Under the pieces are notes generated by a model that was given only the letters and a program-made list of their open reading frames with translations, was not told the origin of the DNA and ran no database searches. A program made the position numbers and the translations under genes. From Sclerotinia nivalis (Eukaryota > Ascomycota > Leotiomycetes > Helotiales > Sclerotiniaceae): DNA of 64,000 nt. The stretch covers positions 2,046,001 through 2,110,000 of the forward strand of contig JAPEIS010000007.1 of the NCBI GenBank assembly GCA_029531795.1. The letters run 5' to 3'. Numbering within the stretch: the first letter of the stretch is position 1; each line of letters starts with the position of its first letter. This document shows positions 1 to 12,501 of this stretch, piece by piece.

Positions 1-1053
1 TGAAACAAACGAAACGAAACCAACGGGATAATCCCATCCCACAACCTACAGATCCAATCGGATTGGATCCGCGAGACTTTAAAACTTCAAGTGAAGGAAG
101 AGCTAGGAGGAATATCGAAATGAATAAGCCCTACACCACAAACTCACGAGTCTGAAAATCTTTCAAAATCTAAGGAATTTAAGGAATTTGAGGAATTTAA
201 GGAATGAAGCACTTATTTATTTATTCAATAGTTTTATTTATTTTATGAACTAGCTAGCAGACAGAGGCAGCAGGCAGGCAGGCAGGCGTTAAGGAAGCGG
301 GATGGATGGACGAAAGAATGAAAGAAGAAGGATGATGAATAAGAATAAGAATGATGAATATTCTCACATACCCTCCTCCCTTATACCCTCACATGCCCCA
401 ATTCAATTCAATTTAATTATCTTTCCACTTTCCTCTTTCCCCCGAACTCCGAATAATACTTTCATTCCATTCTATTTTTTGGAGTTAGGATTTCCTTTCT
501 CTAACTCTTTTCTAACTATTTTCTCTTCTTCGATAGTCTAATATTATTCATCTCATCTCATCTCATTCCTTCTCTATCATACCTCTCGATCGCGAGAAAT
601 CACCCAATCGGTCAATTAACCATACAAGAATATCCGATGACTTGATCATTAGGCCAGTGCAATACAACACAATACAGTACAATAAAAATAGTACAGTACT
701 AGGAGTAGGACTATGACGTCTGTAAATGAATTATATGAATTTTTTTTACCATCATCAACTCAAAAAGAAAGAAAGAAAGAAAAAAAGTTAATTATACACC
801 AGATCCCGCATTAAAGAAGTATGCATTTATACATAATATGATAAGATATCTAACGCATGCGCTACTGTAAAAGAGCCAAAGGGCTAAGAGCTAAAAGCTA
901 AAGAGGTTACGAAGAAAAAAATGCCCAGCTATGCATGCCTCAAATATCTTTGTTTCGTTTCGTTTCGTTCATGTAATCATTATCTTCGTGCTTTGTACCA
1001 AGTCCCCAACCCAACATCTCCTTTCCCCTCGCCAATCCTAGCCCCTTATTTAA
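1..1053. other. gene-free left edge, low-complexity
   Basis: No convincing gene. The stretch holds short direct repeats: four near-copies of a 9-mer based on aaggaattt at about 172-205, and a ggca run at about 265-287. The open frames here (for example 302-541) are low-complexity and resemble no family. The right part probably contains the 3' UTR of the Doa1 gene, which ends at 1054 on the minus strand. Confidence 0.6.
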
Positions 1054-3516
1054 CTACGCAAGTAACTCTCGAATTTCCCTCCCCACATTCTTTACCCGAG
1101 GATCACTAGCCTTCTTCATACAGCCGTCTACAACCCCCAAAACACCATAAACATCCTTCCCTGCCTCTTGAATCTCCTCCCCTACGCTCAACACCGTCCC
1201 TAATCCCACCAGTCCTCTGTAGACCACCTCACTATCCACCTGTGTCTTCAAGATACCCGTAGCAGCATCCAACACCGCAAGAACTTGTTCGAAATCCGGG
1301 TCCTTTTCAGTAAACAATACTGCATAGTTGATATAAACAGTTGTAGCAGCTACCAACAAATTCCTATTAGTAGATGTCTTAATAGCTTCCTTCATAAAGA
1401 CGTGAACTTTATCGAAATTTTCTTGGGCTAATTGACGACCTTCAGTAGAATCAAAAAGGTTGGCAAAACCACGAACAGACATCATGACGTGATTTTCGGA
1501 TGGAGGTGAAGTCTCTAAAGCGGCTTGTGAAAAAACGTCGATTATATTCCAGCCGCCAGAACTACGATAATTTGCAGTCTTGGGAGCAATAGCTAGGAGA
1601 CGCAGGAGATCAAGTCCAGCGAGTCGGTCTTTATAAGGCCAGTGAGTAGAGAGTTTAATAGCTAGATCGAGGCCTCCAATAACAGACTGAGAGGTTTTTG
1701 TGGCGCCGGCGGATTCGAGATGTTTTCGAAGTTCTTGAAGAATTTCGAGCTCGTCAGGATTTAATGATATACCTTTTTGACCATTCGAAATCAACGCCTT
1801 ATTGACTTCTTCAATCTTCTTTTGCATCTTGGGTACTGAAGCCACAATGATTGAGAGATACTCTTTTTGTGGGAGAACCTTTGGCGGTGGAGGGATATTT
1901 ACAGGCGCCGAGCCCTCTCCCTCTCCTGGTCTATATCTTTGATCACTACCCCATGCATCCGGCCCAGAACTTTCTTGAGTTTGGCCAATTGTAGCTCCTT
2001 GGGTATTAGTTGTGATGAAATTGGCTACTTGCTCTAAGTAGGTTACTGGAAGCTCATTATTTGCGATGAATTTTGTGGCGGCTTCATAAGGATTCTGGGA
2101 TAAGTTATAAGGAAGCTTGAGAGGAGGTTTGCCATCCTCAATATCAACATCAAAAACAAAATCATACTCCTTTCCGAGGTATTCGACTTTCTTTCCACTG
2201 CTTCCAACAGCATCAACAACAGTTCCTACATTTATCCATTGGCCTTGTGCTAGATAATTGTCAGCTTACAATTCTAGATCGAGTGGTAGGGATTACTTAC
2301 AACTAGACCAGGTATGTGCAGTGACAGCTCCATTCAGCTCACGAATCATTTGAACTTGTCCTTCTTTGGTGCCACTCTTTTGGGTAAGGAATTCCGGTCC
2401 GGGAAGCTTCTCCTTGTTAACTTCTGGTAGTGCTTGTTGAGGTATTGATGATTCCTTCACTGAATCTTCAAATAATTTTGTTGTCTCTGCATCTGCAAAA
2501 CGCTCCGAATTTCTCGTAAAGACTCGCACCACTCTATCACTTGCTCCTGATACAATATCCCCAGTTTCCCCACAAACAGCTACACCCCAGACCGAAATTG
2601 CCGGATGTGTGATCGTTTGGATACATTGACCATCTTTCCATACTCTTAGGGTTCGATCTTCACCAGAACTGATGATTTCTCCAGAAGGTGTTGAGGCAAT
2701 TGAATAAATGAAGTTCTCATGTCCATGTAATTCTGCCACCTGTTTACCGGAAAGAGTCCACAATCTGATTACAGCATCATTTCCTGCCGATGCGAAATCT
2801 GCCCCTGATGGATGACCTTTGGGTAACCTGCAAAGAGCTCGAACAACATCTGCACTTCCTCGAATGGTCCGCAGTAATTTACCACTAGTATGAAAGACTC
2901 TAATGAGTTTATCCGCACAAGCAGTTATTACAGTTTCCGAATCTATAGCAAGAACCGCCCAAACACTACCCTCATGTCCTCTTAGAACAGATTCACACTC
3001 CCATTTTCCTAACGGCCATATTCTTGCTTCCGCATCCCAACTTCCACTGATTATAAATCGTCCAGCTGGGTCCACATCCAAAGCACATATGTTATGACTA
3101 TGTCCTATAAGTAGAGCTTCCGCATTTTCTTCTGGTTTTTTCGAAGTTTGTCGGACTTCAATAACGGTGTCCTTTCCGCCGGATATGACCAAACCGTCTG
3201 GAAATTGAGAACTCGGTGGTAAATATGCGACTGTATTTACAAAAGCTGTTGCATGAGAGGAAATGGTGGCATCGAATATTGGTGGATTATCTGAAAGTTG
3301 TTTCCATAATCGTACTGTTCCATCTCTAGATGCCGAAACTATAGCTTTTGAGGATGGAAAAGCTACAGCTCGAACCTATATTGAAGAGTAACATATCAGT
3401 ATAAGTTGTTCTCACCAAACATTCAGATTGACCTTGTTGGAGAGTGGAGTATTGTATCATTAACTTACATCATCTTCATGACCTGCCAAAGATGCAGATA
3501 ACTTGTATTCTGCCAT
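1054..3516 (-). CDS. doa1: Doa1/Ufd3 (PLAA) ubiquitin-binding Cdc48 cofactor
   Basis: Three exons by splice-site reading: 3469-3516, 2301-3375 and 1054-2243, giving 770 residues (yeast Doa1 is about 715). The first exon encodes only 16 residues. The N-terminal half is a WD40 propeller with repeated GHE/SG.D..R.W blades. A PFU domain follows (QWINVGTVVD region), and the last 260 residues form an alpha-helical PUL domain. In this family the propeller and PFU bind ubiquitin and PUL binds the C-terminal tail of Cdc48/p97; the protein acts in ubiquitin homeostasis, vacuolar sorting and mitochondrial quality control. Intron 1 (3376-3468) has GTAAGT. Intron 2 (2244-2300, 57 nt) has GTAAGT and a CTGAC branch site, but an alternative upstream acceptor exists (see findings). 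Assignment rests on domain order; exon 2/3 joining is the least certain point. Confidence 0.9.
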
Positions 3517-4463
3517 ATTTACCAGTTAGTTGATTGAAATTGTATGTGTTGTTTCTCAGGATTGACACAATTATAAAAGGTGGTTGTTATGTTATGGAAC
3601 AGTGGAAGTTGTTATAGTTCCATGTTTGACTATAAGCTTCCTTAGATTGCCCCTCTGTGAGTAACTAAGCAATGTGCGGGTAATAGCATAGTTGTAATAT
3701 TTATTAGTGTAGTGCTCTGGTTCTGCAACGGCACGTACCTACCCTGTAATGTTAGGTCAGGCAATCACTAAGCACTCACTAACTAATCACCATGCACTCA
3801 CTAACCAATCACTAACCAATCACTAACCAATCACTAACCAATCACTAACCAATCACTAAGCACTCACTAACAAGTCACAACCATTCCCAAAGATGATTGA
3901 TTATTCATTCATTCACTCACTAACCAATCACTAACCACTCACAACCATTCCCAAAGATGATTGATTACTCATTCATCTCTTCATTGTCATTCCTTATCCG
4001 GAGTCGGATTAACTATAATTCCCAAAATGTTTATGGGTCCTAAAGATATTAGTGGAAATAAATAGCTTAATTCTTGACCTCATGAAACAATCACAATATC
4101 CCCCCGAACAAGGCTTTCCCTTTGCTTCTTTCCCCTTTTCCTTTTAGATTGAGGAAGTTGTCAAGTATCTCAATCTTGTTCGAGGTAACTCCATCAATCA
4201 TTCCACCTCTTAATCAATATCTTACGAAATTAACGACTTTAACGAATCTTCTTGAATATCAATCATTTTCTCTTACATACATAGAGCATTCAAATCAACC
4301 ATCACCAAAGTGCCGTCTCTCCCACTCTTTCGACGCACAGTTTACACCGTCCACGGCTACAAAAAGCAATCCTCCTTTTCTTGAGACATAGCATACAATA
4401 CAACACAATCTTCAATTTTCAGTACAATATCAGAATCTTATACTTCAATTCATACATACAAAG
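3517..4463. repeat. intergenic with 11-bp minisatellite
   Basis: Between the divergent Doa1 and STRAP-like genes lie five perfect tandem copies of cactaaccaat (3799-3853), with partial copies on both sides. About 60 bp later a longer block is duplicated: the stretch ending in cccaaagatgattgatta occurs near 3877-3917 and again near 3938-3977. The rest is AT-rich and shows no gene. The last few hundred bases before 4464 are probably the promoter and 5' UTR of the WD40 gene. Confidence 0.75.
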
Positions 4464-5727
4464 ATGGCGGGGCCAGAGAACACTAAGCAATACGTCCCTT
4501 TGACATGCCATGGTCACTCAAGACCTGTTACGCACATCAGCTTCTGTGGTTTCGTGGATGGAAAGGATGACGAGTATTACATGATATCAGCATGTAAAGG
4601 TATGGCACATAATTGTCCGGAGTATTGGAAACATGGAAATATCTAATTCACTCTCTCAGATAACAACCCTATGTTAAGAAGTGGTATTAATGGCGATTGG
4701 TATGTTGCAACTGGAACTTTTTCACCAAAAGAAACTAATTGATGATCTAGGATTGGTACTTTCTTTGGACATAAAGGCGCAGTTTATCAAGCTAGACTTT
4801 CTCCGGATGCCAAATATGCTGCGACTGCTTCGGCAGATTTCACTGCGTAGGTGATTTGCGCCAATGTGGATTGACTGGCACTAATGATTTGTATAGGAAA
4901 GTCTGGGATACATACAGCGGAGAAACTCTCTATACTATCCAACATCAGCATGTTGTTCGAGCTGTCGCATTTCCTCCCGAATCAGGTACCACTCTTGCGA
5001 CGGGAGGAACTGATAAGAAACTTTTCATTTTTGACCTCGCGAAACTCAATTCTTCCGGCGAAAATGGCGCAACCTCTAATGGCAATGGAAGCGACACTAA
5101 AAACATTTCACAAGATGATGGCTTCGAGATTGGCCCAGGTGTTCACAAAGGCACAATCAAGGCGGTTGTTTGGACTCAGGATCCAAATATCATAGTTACG
5201 GCAGCAGATGATAAAGTTATAAGATGGTGGGATTTACGCTCACAGTCCGTTGTTCAAGAACAAAAGGTAGATGGTGATATTGGTTCATGCGAGTTCAGCA
5301 ACGTTGCATCTGGACCAGGAGATATTGGTGGAGGATTACCTATTTTGTCGATTGCTGCGGGCAAGACTCTGTATTTCTATGGCGGACCAGCTGCAAACAC
5401 TCTTATCAAGAAAGTTGTCTTGAATTATGAAGTTGCTAGTGTAGCGATTCATCCCCTTCAAAGGAAATACATCACTGGTGGAATTAAGGATACATGGGCG
5501 AAGGTCTATGATTTTGATTCTGATCAAGAACTTGGTATGTTTTGTTGTCTCAATTGAATAAAATCCTACTAACAATATCAGATGTCCATAAAGGTCATCA
5601 TGGACCAATCTGGAGCATCAGTTTCTCTCCCGACGGAAAATTATATGCTACGGGCAGTGAAGACGGTACGATTAAGATGTGGAAGAATTGTCCCGGTTCC
5701 TTTGGATTATGGAGAGCGGAAAGTTAG
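4464..5727 (+). CDS. STRAP-like WD40 repeat protein
   Basis: Five exons: 4464-4599, 4660-4699, 4751-4846, 4897-5534 and 5582-5727, giving 351 residues, almost the length of human STRAP (350). It is a single seven-bladed WD40 propeller: it opens with [16 protein letters not shown], continues through [20 protein letters not shown] and [14 protein letters not shown] blades, and ends in [19 protein letters not shown]. This matches the STRAP (serine-threonine kinase receptor-associated protein, UNR-interacting) family rather than eIF3i. In animals STRAP is a scaffold in SMN-complex/RNP assembly and TGF-beta signalling; its role in filamentous fungi is not defined. A low-complexity [16 protein letters not shown] insert sits in a blade loop. 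All introns are 47-60 nt GT-AG. Exon phases join without stops, so the model is good. Confidence 0.9.
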
Positions 5728-7251
5728 GAGGTTGTAATAGATACGGAGCAGGCTCAAAGCATACTACTGTACAATACCGATCCAAGCTTTATGTGCGTAT
5801 GAAAGCGCACCGCTGTATGAGCGAGGTATACCACACGATTTATATCGAATGGTTTAGCGAAGGGATGAGATCCCGAAGCGCTTTTAGATCAATGGATGAA
5901 TAAATAATATTCACCTAATTATATCAATACCATGAATATATGATATAAATCGACATGGATAGAATAGAAGAATCCCACTCCCATTCAATATCCTACATTC
6001 ATCAACTTCCCAAAATACAACTTCTCTTTATTCAATCTATTCATTCAAACAATAGGTAGATAGACCCTCATATCTTGTATATACATACAGTCTAAAACCC
6101 CCCGGCGCAAGTCATCACGTACATAAGTCTTACATACTAACCTCACTTCGTTTTCGCCAGTGCTATCCTATCCTATCTAGCTCATTTATTATTGCTCGGA
6201 GTTAAATAAGTAGGTAAGTGAATAAGTAGAGAGAAGTTTTCACGTGAGAAAATGATGATGAGGAATGAAGGGGAGGGGAGGGGGGAGAAAAGGAGGGAGG
6301 AGGGGAAGAAAATGAAGGGGTAATTAGAGAATCTATCTATCTATCTATCCCTCTATCTATTTATTTAATACTGTTATTATTATTATTATGGATAATCATA
6401 TCATATCATGTCATGTATGTCATGTATGTCATGTCATGTCATGTCATGTCATGTCACGTATCTATCTGTCTGCAAGAGACTTTAGAATTTGGGATTTAGA
6501 ATTTTTCATTCATGCATATACACAAACATACATACATACACACATACACAAACCTTCTCCCCACACCAAATATTACATATCATAAAATAATATTCCTATC
6601 CTATCCTATACTACCTACTATCCCAAGTCCTATCTGTGTACTCGTAATCCAATTCATTACGTTATCGAGAAAAACAAAGAGTAGAACAGGAGAAAATGTT
6701 AAGCTGCGCGCGAAAGAAAAAACAAAGAATACAAAACGCAAAAGGTACCATTGAATCATTCATCATAAAGTCATCATCAATCAACGTCCCGGTCATCTTT
6801 CTCTCTTTTCTTCTTTCGTTTCTTCTCCTCCCATTCGACCCCACTCATTTGCCTTGCTCTCTCCTCCCATTCTCCCCTACTGCATATCATCCTTTACTTC
6901 CTCCCACCACAAAAAATAATCCTATCCACAAGAAACTCTTCCCCTCAATAGAGGCCGAGAAAAAGAAATGGCAAATCACAAAGTTTCCAGAACAATCAAT
7001 AATTACTCCAACACACCTCCTTTCCTTACCCAACAAATCCTTACCCCTTCCAACCAATTAAACCAAGGTCGTACAACCATATCAAAAGACTAGATGGAAA
7101 ACTTCATCTCGCAAATTCTTTCGTCTTTCACTCCCTTCGCTCCCTTCGCAGTAGCATTATCAGCCACTAGGCCTCACTTTTCCCCTTTCTATCTTCCAAT
7201 TCTCTATCCTTAGTGGCAAAAGATGATGGCTATGTCAACTCATCACCAAGC
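5728..7251. other. gene-free convergent intergenic region
   Basis: This is the convergent gap between the STRAP-like gene (+) and the GBD/FH3 gene (-). It is dominated by simple sequence: a purine-rich ggggagg block at about 6269-6310, ctat repeats at 6331-6362, and a catgt/gtcat pentamer array at about 6398-6456. There is a CACGTG hexamer at 6241. Open frames in it are simple-repeat translations with no family likeness. It probably holds the two 3' UTRs. Confidence 0.6.
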
Positions 7252-9956
7252 TCAAAGCCAAGCATCTCCCCCATTATCAGCTCTATTCCGGGCAAAACTC
7301 AACTTCATATCAATCTTAGGAGGTGTGCTTTCTACCAGACCACCAGCTGCTTTGTTTGGACTGACATTCTTTCGCACTGGACTTCTGTTGTCAGTACTAG
7401 GACCACATCTCACATCTTTTGTCTCCCAATCATCTTCGATTGCGGCGGCAACCCAACATCTCAATCCCGCATGAACACCACCATAGAATTTCTCCTTGCA
7501 TAAGCGCAAAGTAGAACCCATGCATTTTTCCCAACCGGAGACTCTCAGTTCCTCGCGGACTTGGTTACGTTCCTCAAGAGTGGGTAAGGATGCAATGCAG
7601 CCATTGACAATATCGAGGTGAGAAGCGAGATAATTAGTTGCATCCCATTCAACACCACCAACATATGGTGCAGCTGGAACCGGAGGAAGTTCTTGTGGGA
7701 AATGCTTGATCATGTAAGGAAGATCGGGAGGCAAATCATTCTGCCGTTCTGGAGCATGGCGCGAATCTGGACGAGGGATGACATTGAGATTGTGAAGAAA
7801 GATCCAAAAAACTTCTTTAGTAACGTTAGTTACTTCTTTGCACCAAACACGATAAGGGCGTTGGCGACGCATATCGAGGACAAAATCAACAGGGCGCTGT
7901 GATTCGCTTGGTTCTGGGTCGCGAAGATAGGAGAGGAGAAATCGTGCTCTGGTTGCGCGCTCGCTAAGGGTAGCGGATTTGAGGTAAGTAAATAGAAGCG
8001 AAGTCACAATATTTCGAGTAGTGAATTCCGCTGGCCCTTTTTTCTCTTCGTCAAATAGCATGTGAATCAGTGCAGGAAAGAGAATCTTTTGAATAGTGTT
8101 GAGATGTTGAAGAGCCAAAGCCGTTGTTGAAAGTGCTTTCAAGCAAAGCAAAACCTCATGAAGTAAGGCATCTTCATGCTCCTCTCTGTATATATGTCAG
8201 CTATTATCCTCTTGAAAAATCGATATGGTGCGACAAACCTCCATTCAACTTCCATAGTCCTATGTAATAATCCCACTATCTCTTCCATTCCACCTTGACG
8301 AACGAAATTATCAGTCCAAGCCACCGTCTCATTTCGTAATAAAAGCCTGAGTTTATGCAACCTTCCAACTTCTACCAATTCTGGTTTCTGGACCTTTCTT
8401 AAATATGCAACAAAATCATCCGGTGTCTGACCCTTGGCCTTGGCGATCAAATTCTGTGCTACTTGAGCGCCAGCAGAAGTAAGCGATTTACTTCCACTAT
8501 TCAAAGACTCCGTAGATTTCTTGTTTCCCACAACACCTTCCGATTTCTTGTCTTTATCGGCCGGTCGTTCCTTACTGGTTGACCTGGAGAGAGTAAATGT
8601 TCGGCTTCTTGGTCTCTTCTTCTTCTTCACTTCCGGTGCTTCTTCCTTCTTTCCATTTTCGCCACTTGTGTCGCTACCATGACTAGCCGGCCTAACAGAT
8701 TTCGCAGCGGCTGTTTCAGCCCAATCTTGTTTTATGAAATCTTTCTTCATCGATTTAGCAAGATTTCTCATCTTCCCTCGTTGATGTTCTGGAATATTCC
8801 GCCTGTCCAACATAGCTTCAAACTCGGTGTCGATATCTCTATCATGGAGGGGTCGGTCGGGCCCAAAGGTCGCGGAGGTCGGTGTCTGTGCCGGAGTATA
8901 TCCTCCACTATCACCTCTTGCCTTTGCCGTGAAGTTTGAAACGGCTGCCATGACTCGGGATCCTCGAGTGCTGCTGGATGTTTTAATGGATGCGACTGAT
9001 GTTTCGGTACTCGATCGTTGAAAACTTGGTCTTGGCCTTAAGTCCATCGAAGTTCGATAATCAAAACTCTGTTTCTTTTCATTCGAGACCTGCCGTCTTG
9101 GAATGTCAATACTGCATCTGTTTTTGTTTTCTCCACTAATCTTCCTATGAATGTCTTGGATACTGAAGCTGCTGGGTAGATATGTGGAATGCGGCCGTGA
9201 AGATCCACCTTCTCGGGTTGTAAGACTCGGTTGTGTATTTGGTCCATTATAGAAGTTTCGTTGTTTACTTGGTGAATAATTCTCAGGTGTATAGAGGTCA
9301 ATTTGATCCTCTAGAAACTTTCCTCCCAGAGGTTGTTTTGTGAACATGTCACTCGAGAATTGAGAATATATCGGTGGTCGCGGAGAACGCGTTGTGGATT
9401 CTGGGACAGGTGATGACAACTCCGGAGTTTGGTTCTCCTTATCTTTCGAATTTCGTTGCGCCAGCTCTACATCTAGCTTAAGATTCTTCGAAGACCTCGG
9501 GCGCGTAAGGAGACCAACAAGACTCGTCGAAGATTTGGTCTTTTTAGGTTTTGTAGGGGACTTGTCTCGAATTGATGCTCCCTTATTGTAATCCTTCACC
9601 GGGCTTGCCAATGATTTGAGCGACAATGCACTCAATGTTTTCTTGTGCAATCCCTTACCCCCTATACCGGTCTTTGGTCGTAAACCTTCCTGCTGAGAAG
9701 TCGTGTAAGGTGCCAAGATGGAAGAAGTTTGTTGATTTCGTTGAATATCCGCAAGAGCGCGATGATGGGTATAGTCCGTTGGCGATGGCATATCTTCGAA
9801 AGCTGGAGAAGCTACAAAAACGTCATTCGGCGAAGTGGTAGGTGAAAGAGCTGATCCTTCAGAAGGGTTGCGCTTATGAATAAATGCCTTCAATACCGAT
9901 GCTGTCTTAGGGCGCTTGGAATGTATTGATTCTGGGTAAGGGAAACTGGTAGCCAT
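7252..9956 (-). CDS. Formin-like GBD/FH3 domain protein lacking FH2 (Rid1-like)
   Basis: Two exons (8239-9956, 7252-8185) joined by a 53-nt intron with a CTGAC branch site give 883 residues. I start at the ATG at 9956 (MATSFPYPES); the open frame extends a few codons further but has no earlier ATG. Residues 1-370 are Ser/Pro/Thr-rich and basic, probably disordered. Around 375-410 is a Diaphanous-type GTPase-binding segment (LDRRNIPEHQRGKMRNLAKS). The rest, to about 850, is helical and resembles the armadillo-like FH3 region of formins. No FH1 proline tracts or FH2 actin-nucleating domain follow: the frame ends after a short tail. Fungal proteins of this kind have been annotated as GTPase-binding protein Rid1. 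A Rho-GTPase effector in polarity or septation is the likely role (inference). Confidence 0.8.
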
Positions 9957-10778
9957 GATGAAAGCAAGCAATACAATTGAACGGATTGTTCTAATATGCT
10001 ACATGCAAAAATTGTAAAAACAAAACTTTTGCTATGTTATGATTACTGCAAATAAATGCTAACTCATGATAAAATAATACCTAATAAAAAGTAAGGGTAT
10101 GGATGGATTATTGGGGGTTGATTGAAATGAAATTGTTTTAATGATTTCTTGTGGTTCTTGTGGTTTTTGTGGTCGAATTGGTCGAATGGTCGAATGGTCA
10201 AATGGTCAAATGGTCAATCAATCAATCATTTACCTAGTAAATGGTTGATTTGTTTAGACCTGTTCTGGGTTATTAGTTGCTATGGGCAACCATGAAAAGG
10301 AAAGTCGCGAATTCATGTGCCCAATCGTCTCCAATGTCCCCAAAATTGCACCAAATATGTCAGATTCAATCAAAAAGAGGTCATTTTACCTTTCTTATTA
10401 TTATTCTTCCCAATCATCATCCTAGTTACTACCTACCTGACTATTCTCTATCTATTCCCGACCTAGATCCTTACCTAGATCCTTACCTGCATCCTTGAAT
10501 CAAAATTTCCAACTTCTCCAGTTACAATCATTATCTAGCTAAGGTTTATTCAGTTACCAAGCTTTGATCTTTGATATTCAAATCGGAAGCAGATATTCAA
10601 TAATTTGATGGGTCTCGCCTACTTTAACCTCAAACTTCTATTGAGGGACCATTTGTCCTTGTATCATCTAACCCAAAAGATGATTAGGTATATGCTCCAT
10701 ATCTCATCTAAAACTCCCTAAACAACATTTTAAATGGTCACCAACATAAAATGAAATCCTTCTCTCTGTTTTTACTAT
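9957..10778. other. intergenic with 9-10 bp tandem repeat
   Basis: This region lies upstream of the GBD/FH3 gene and downstream of the Apd1-like gene, both on the minus strand. A short tandem array based on tggtcgaa/tggtcaaa runs from about 10165 to 10215, then aatc repeats. No credible coding sequence; the frame at 10277-10498 is low-complexity. Confidence 0.6.
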
Positions 10779-11987
10779 TTACCAACTAAATAGTCCCTTT
10801 TGTCGATCGAATCCACCTCTCAATTGACTTTCTGGTTTGATGAGTTTCCCTTGCAAAACGCTAAATTTCACAATACCCTCACAATCTTCTGGTTTCACTC
10901 TGGCAAGCCACATACATTGAGCTGCACCCTTATCCTCATCTTCTCCAGGTACAAGTCTCAACGGCATAATATCTCCATCGATGTTTGCCCTTTCAACAGC
11001 ATCCAACCCGAACGCGTCAGATCTTCGGTAGATCATGACGTTTGCACTATATTTGTGTCCTCCAACGTGGGATATAAAGTATATGCCAACTCCTCCTGGT
11101 CGATCATCATCAAGATCTCGGAAGAGCCCAAGAGGCCTCAGATGCCTCTCGAATTCCTTCTTCAGTAATGGCGCACTTTGTCCACATCTTGCATCTCGAG
11201 TTTTCTGTGAGCAAAGAAGAATAAGCGCGCGATGTGGTGATGGTCGAGATGTAAGTTGTTCTGCGGATGGAAGAGGATTGGGAAGCGACTTGGGTATCGA
11301 AATAGATCCCAGAGGTGTCATATTGGTAGGAGCTTTGTCGATGAACTCTGTTATCAGAGTTGGAACCGATTGTGGAGTAACGTTCTCGATTACGATGAAT
11401 GCAGGCAATAGGACAACGGTCGTAGGCTGCGAGTAATCTGCGGAATGCGAAGGAGTGGGTATATTCGAGGCGGATAGCATAAGCTTCTATGGTGGATCGT
11501 CAGTATGTCCCAAAGCGCAATAGTGTATGGTTTCGATAGAAGAAGGTTAACCAACCCCATTGCTTGGTTTAACAGAACCATGGTCGATTGCTTGCATCAC
11601 ACTCCCCTTCTCATCGGCGACATCCCTTACCCAATCCGACTTTCCTGTCGCAACCAGAATATGTGTACTCCATCCTTTAACATGACCATATAACTTATCA
11701 TCCTCATCTATCTTGAACCCTTTTGGATATTTTACATGACACGATTCGCAATCATGATCACAATCGTCTCCATCCACAGCCGGGTCAACTTTTGGGAATA
11801 GTTTCTCGATTGGAGTATTTTCAGATGGAGTTCCTGGAATTGGTGTGGATTGTCCCGAGATAGTTTGCTTCGCCGTGACCAAGAAGGATTTGAAAGTAGA
11901 AGCCATATTTTTCTTCTTGCGTGAGGTCGGCGCAATGGTAGTAAATCTGGTGGCATAGCTGCTGGTTTTATTTCTTTTACTCGACAT
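10779..11987 (-). CDS. APD1: Apd1/Aim32-type [2Fe-2S] thioredoxin-like protein (sucrase/ferredoxin-like family)
   Basis: Two exons (11556-11987, 10779-11486) with a 69-nt intron (GTTGGT donor, CTGAC branch) encode 379 residues. The first half carries CDHDCESCHVKYPKGFKI, LYGHVKGWSTHILVATG and KSDWVRDV, typical of the family. The second half has the cluster-binding pattern C236-x8-C245 (in CSQKTRDARC) followed by H284-x3-H288 (in HVGGHKYSANVM). Yeast Apd1 and Aim32 were described as bis-histidinyl, non-Rieske [2Fe-2S] proteins with this Cys2His2 set, so a bound cluster is expected here. Apd1 is linked to actin-patch distribution and redox or metal tolerance; the physiological role is unsettled. 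An alternative start at the internal ATG (MASTFKSF, residue 28) is possible. Confidence 0.88.
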
Positions 11988-12501
11988 TTTGTGGGGTTGA
12001 GTACTGCATATACTGAATTGTGATTGGATGCCAGCTAGTCGTCATAATACGGTGAATACGCGGTGAATAGACGGAAATGTAACCGAAGAAGGTGGGATTT
12101 CTTTATCAGATCCGCTTTAGAGTTTATCTGATGGCTTGTGATCCCGAGCGAGAAGAAATGAACGTACGAATGTTAAATGTTTTCAATTGCAATTTGATAC
12201 ATGAATTTTGAAATGGAAGAAGACAAAACGAAATGAAAGGAAAGGAAAGGAAGGGAAGGGGAAAAGTCTTGATACGTTTATTTATCATTATTACTGTCTG
12301 ACGTCTGACATGCTACATATACCACTTTGAAGGTTAGAGATAATTCACTGTCGGCATTTTCTTATGTCCGTATCACCGGCCACGGTATTTTCAGAATCCT
12401 TGCACTCATTCGGTCCCGAATCGAATCTCCAACTGATACGGCTGCAATATCACCTAACATGATTGGCCACAACACCAATCATCTAATAATCTAATCTGAT
12501 C
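11988..12501. promoter_or_regulatory. divergent promoter region, Apd1-like / OB-fold genes
   Basis: A 514-bp head-to-head gap between the Apd1-like gene (-) and the OB-fold gene (+). It contains an aaaggaaagg purine run near 12237-12260. No clear TATA box or gene is visible. It must hold both promoters. Confidence 0.5.

Noticed and set aside
302..541. 79-codon plus-strand frame
   Set aside because: Simple-sequence composition, no domain, AT-rich intergenic context.
4122..4391. 89-codon frame upstream of the STRAP-like gene
   Set aside because: Lies in the probable promoter/5' UTR, biased composition, no family match.
6388..6754. overlapping frames over catgt and cataca repeats
   Set aside because: Translations of microsatellites.
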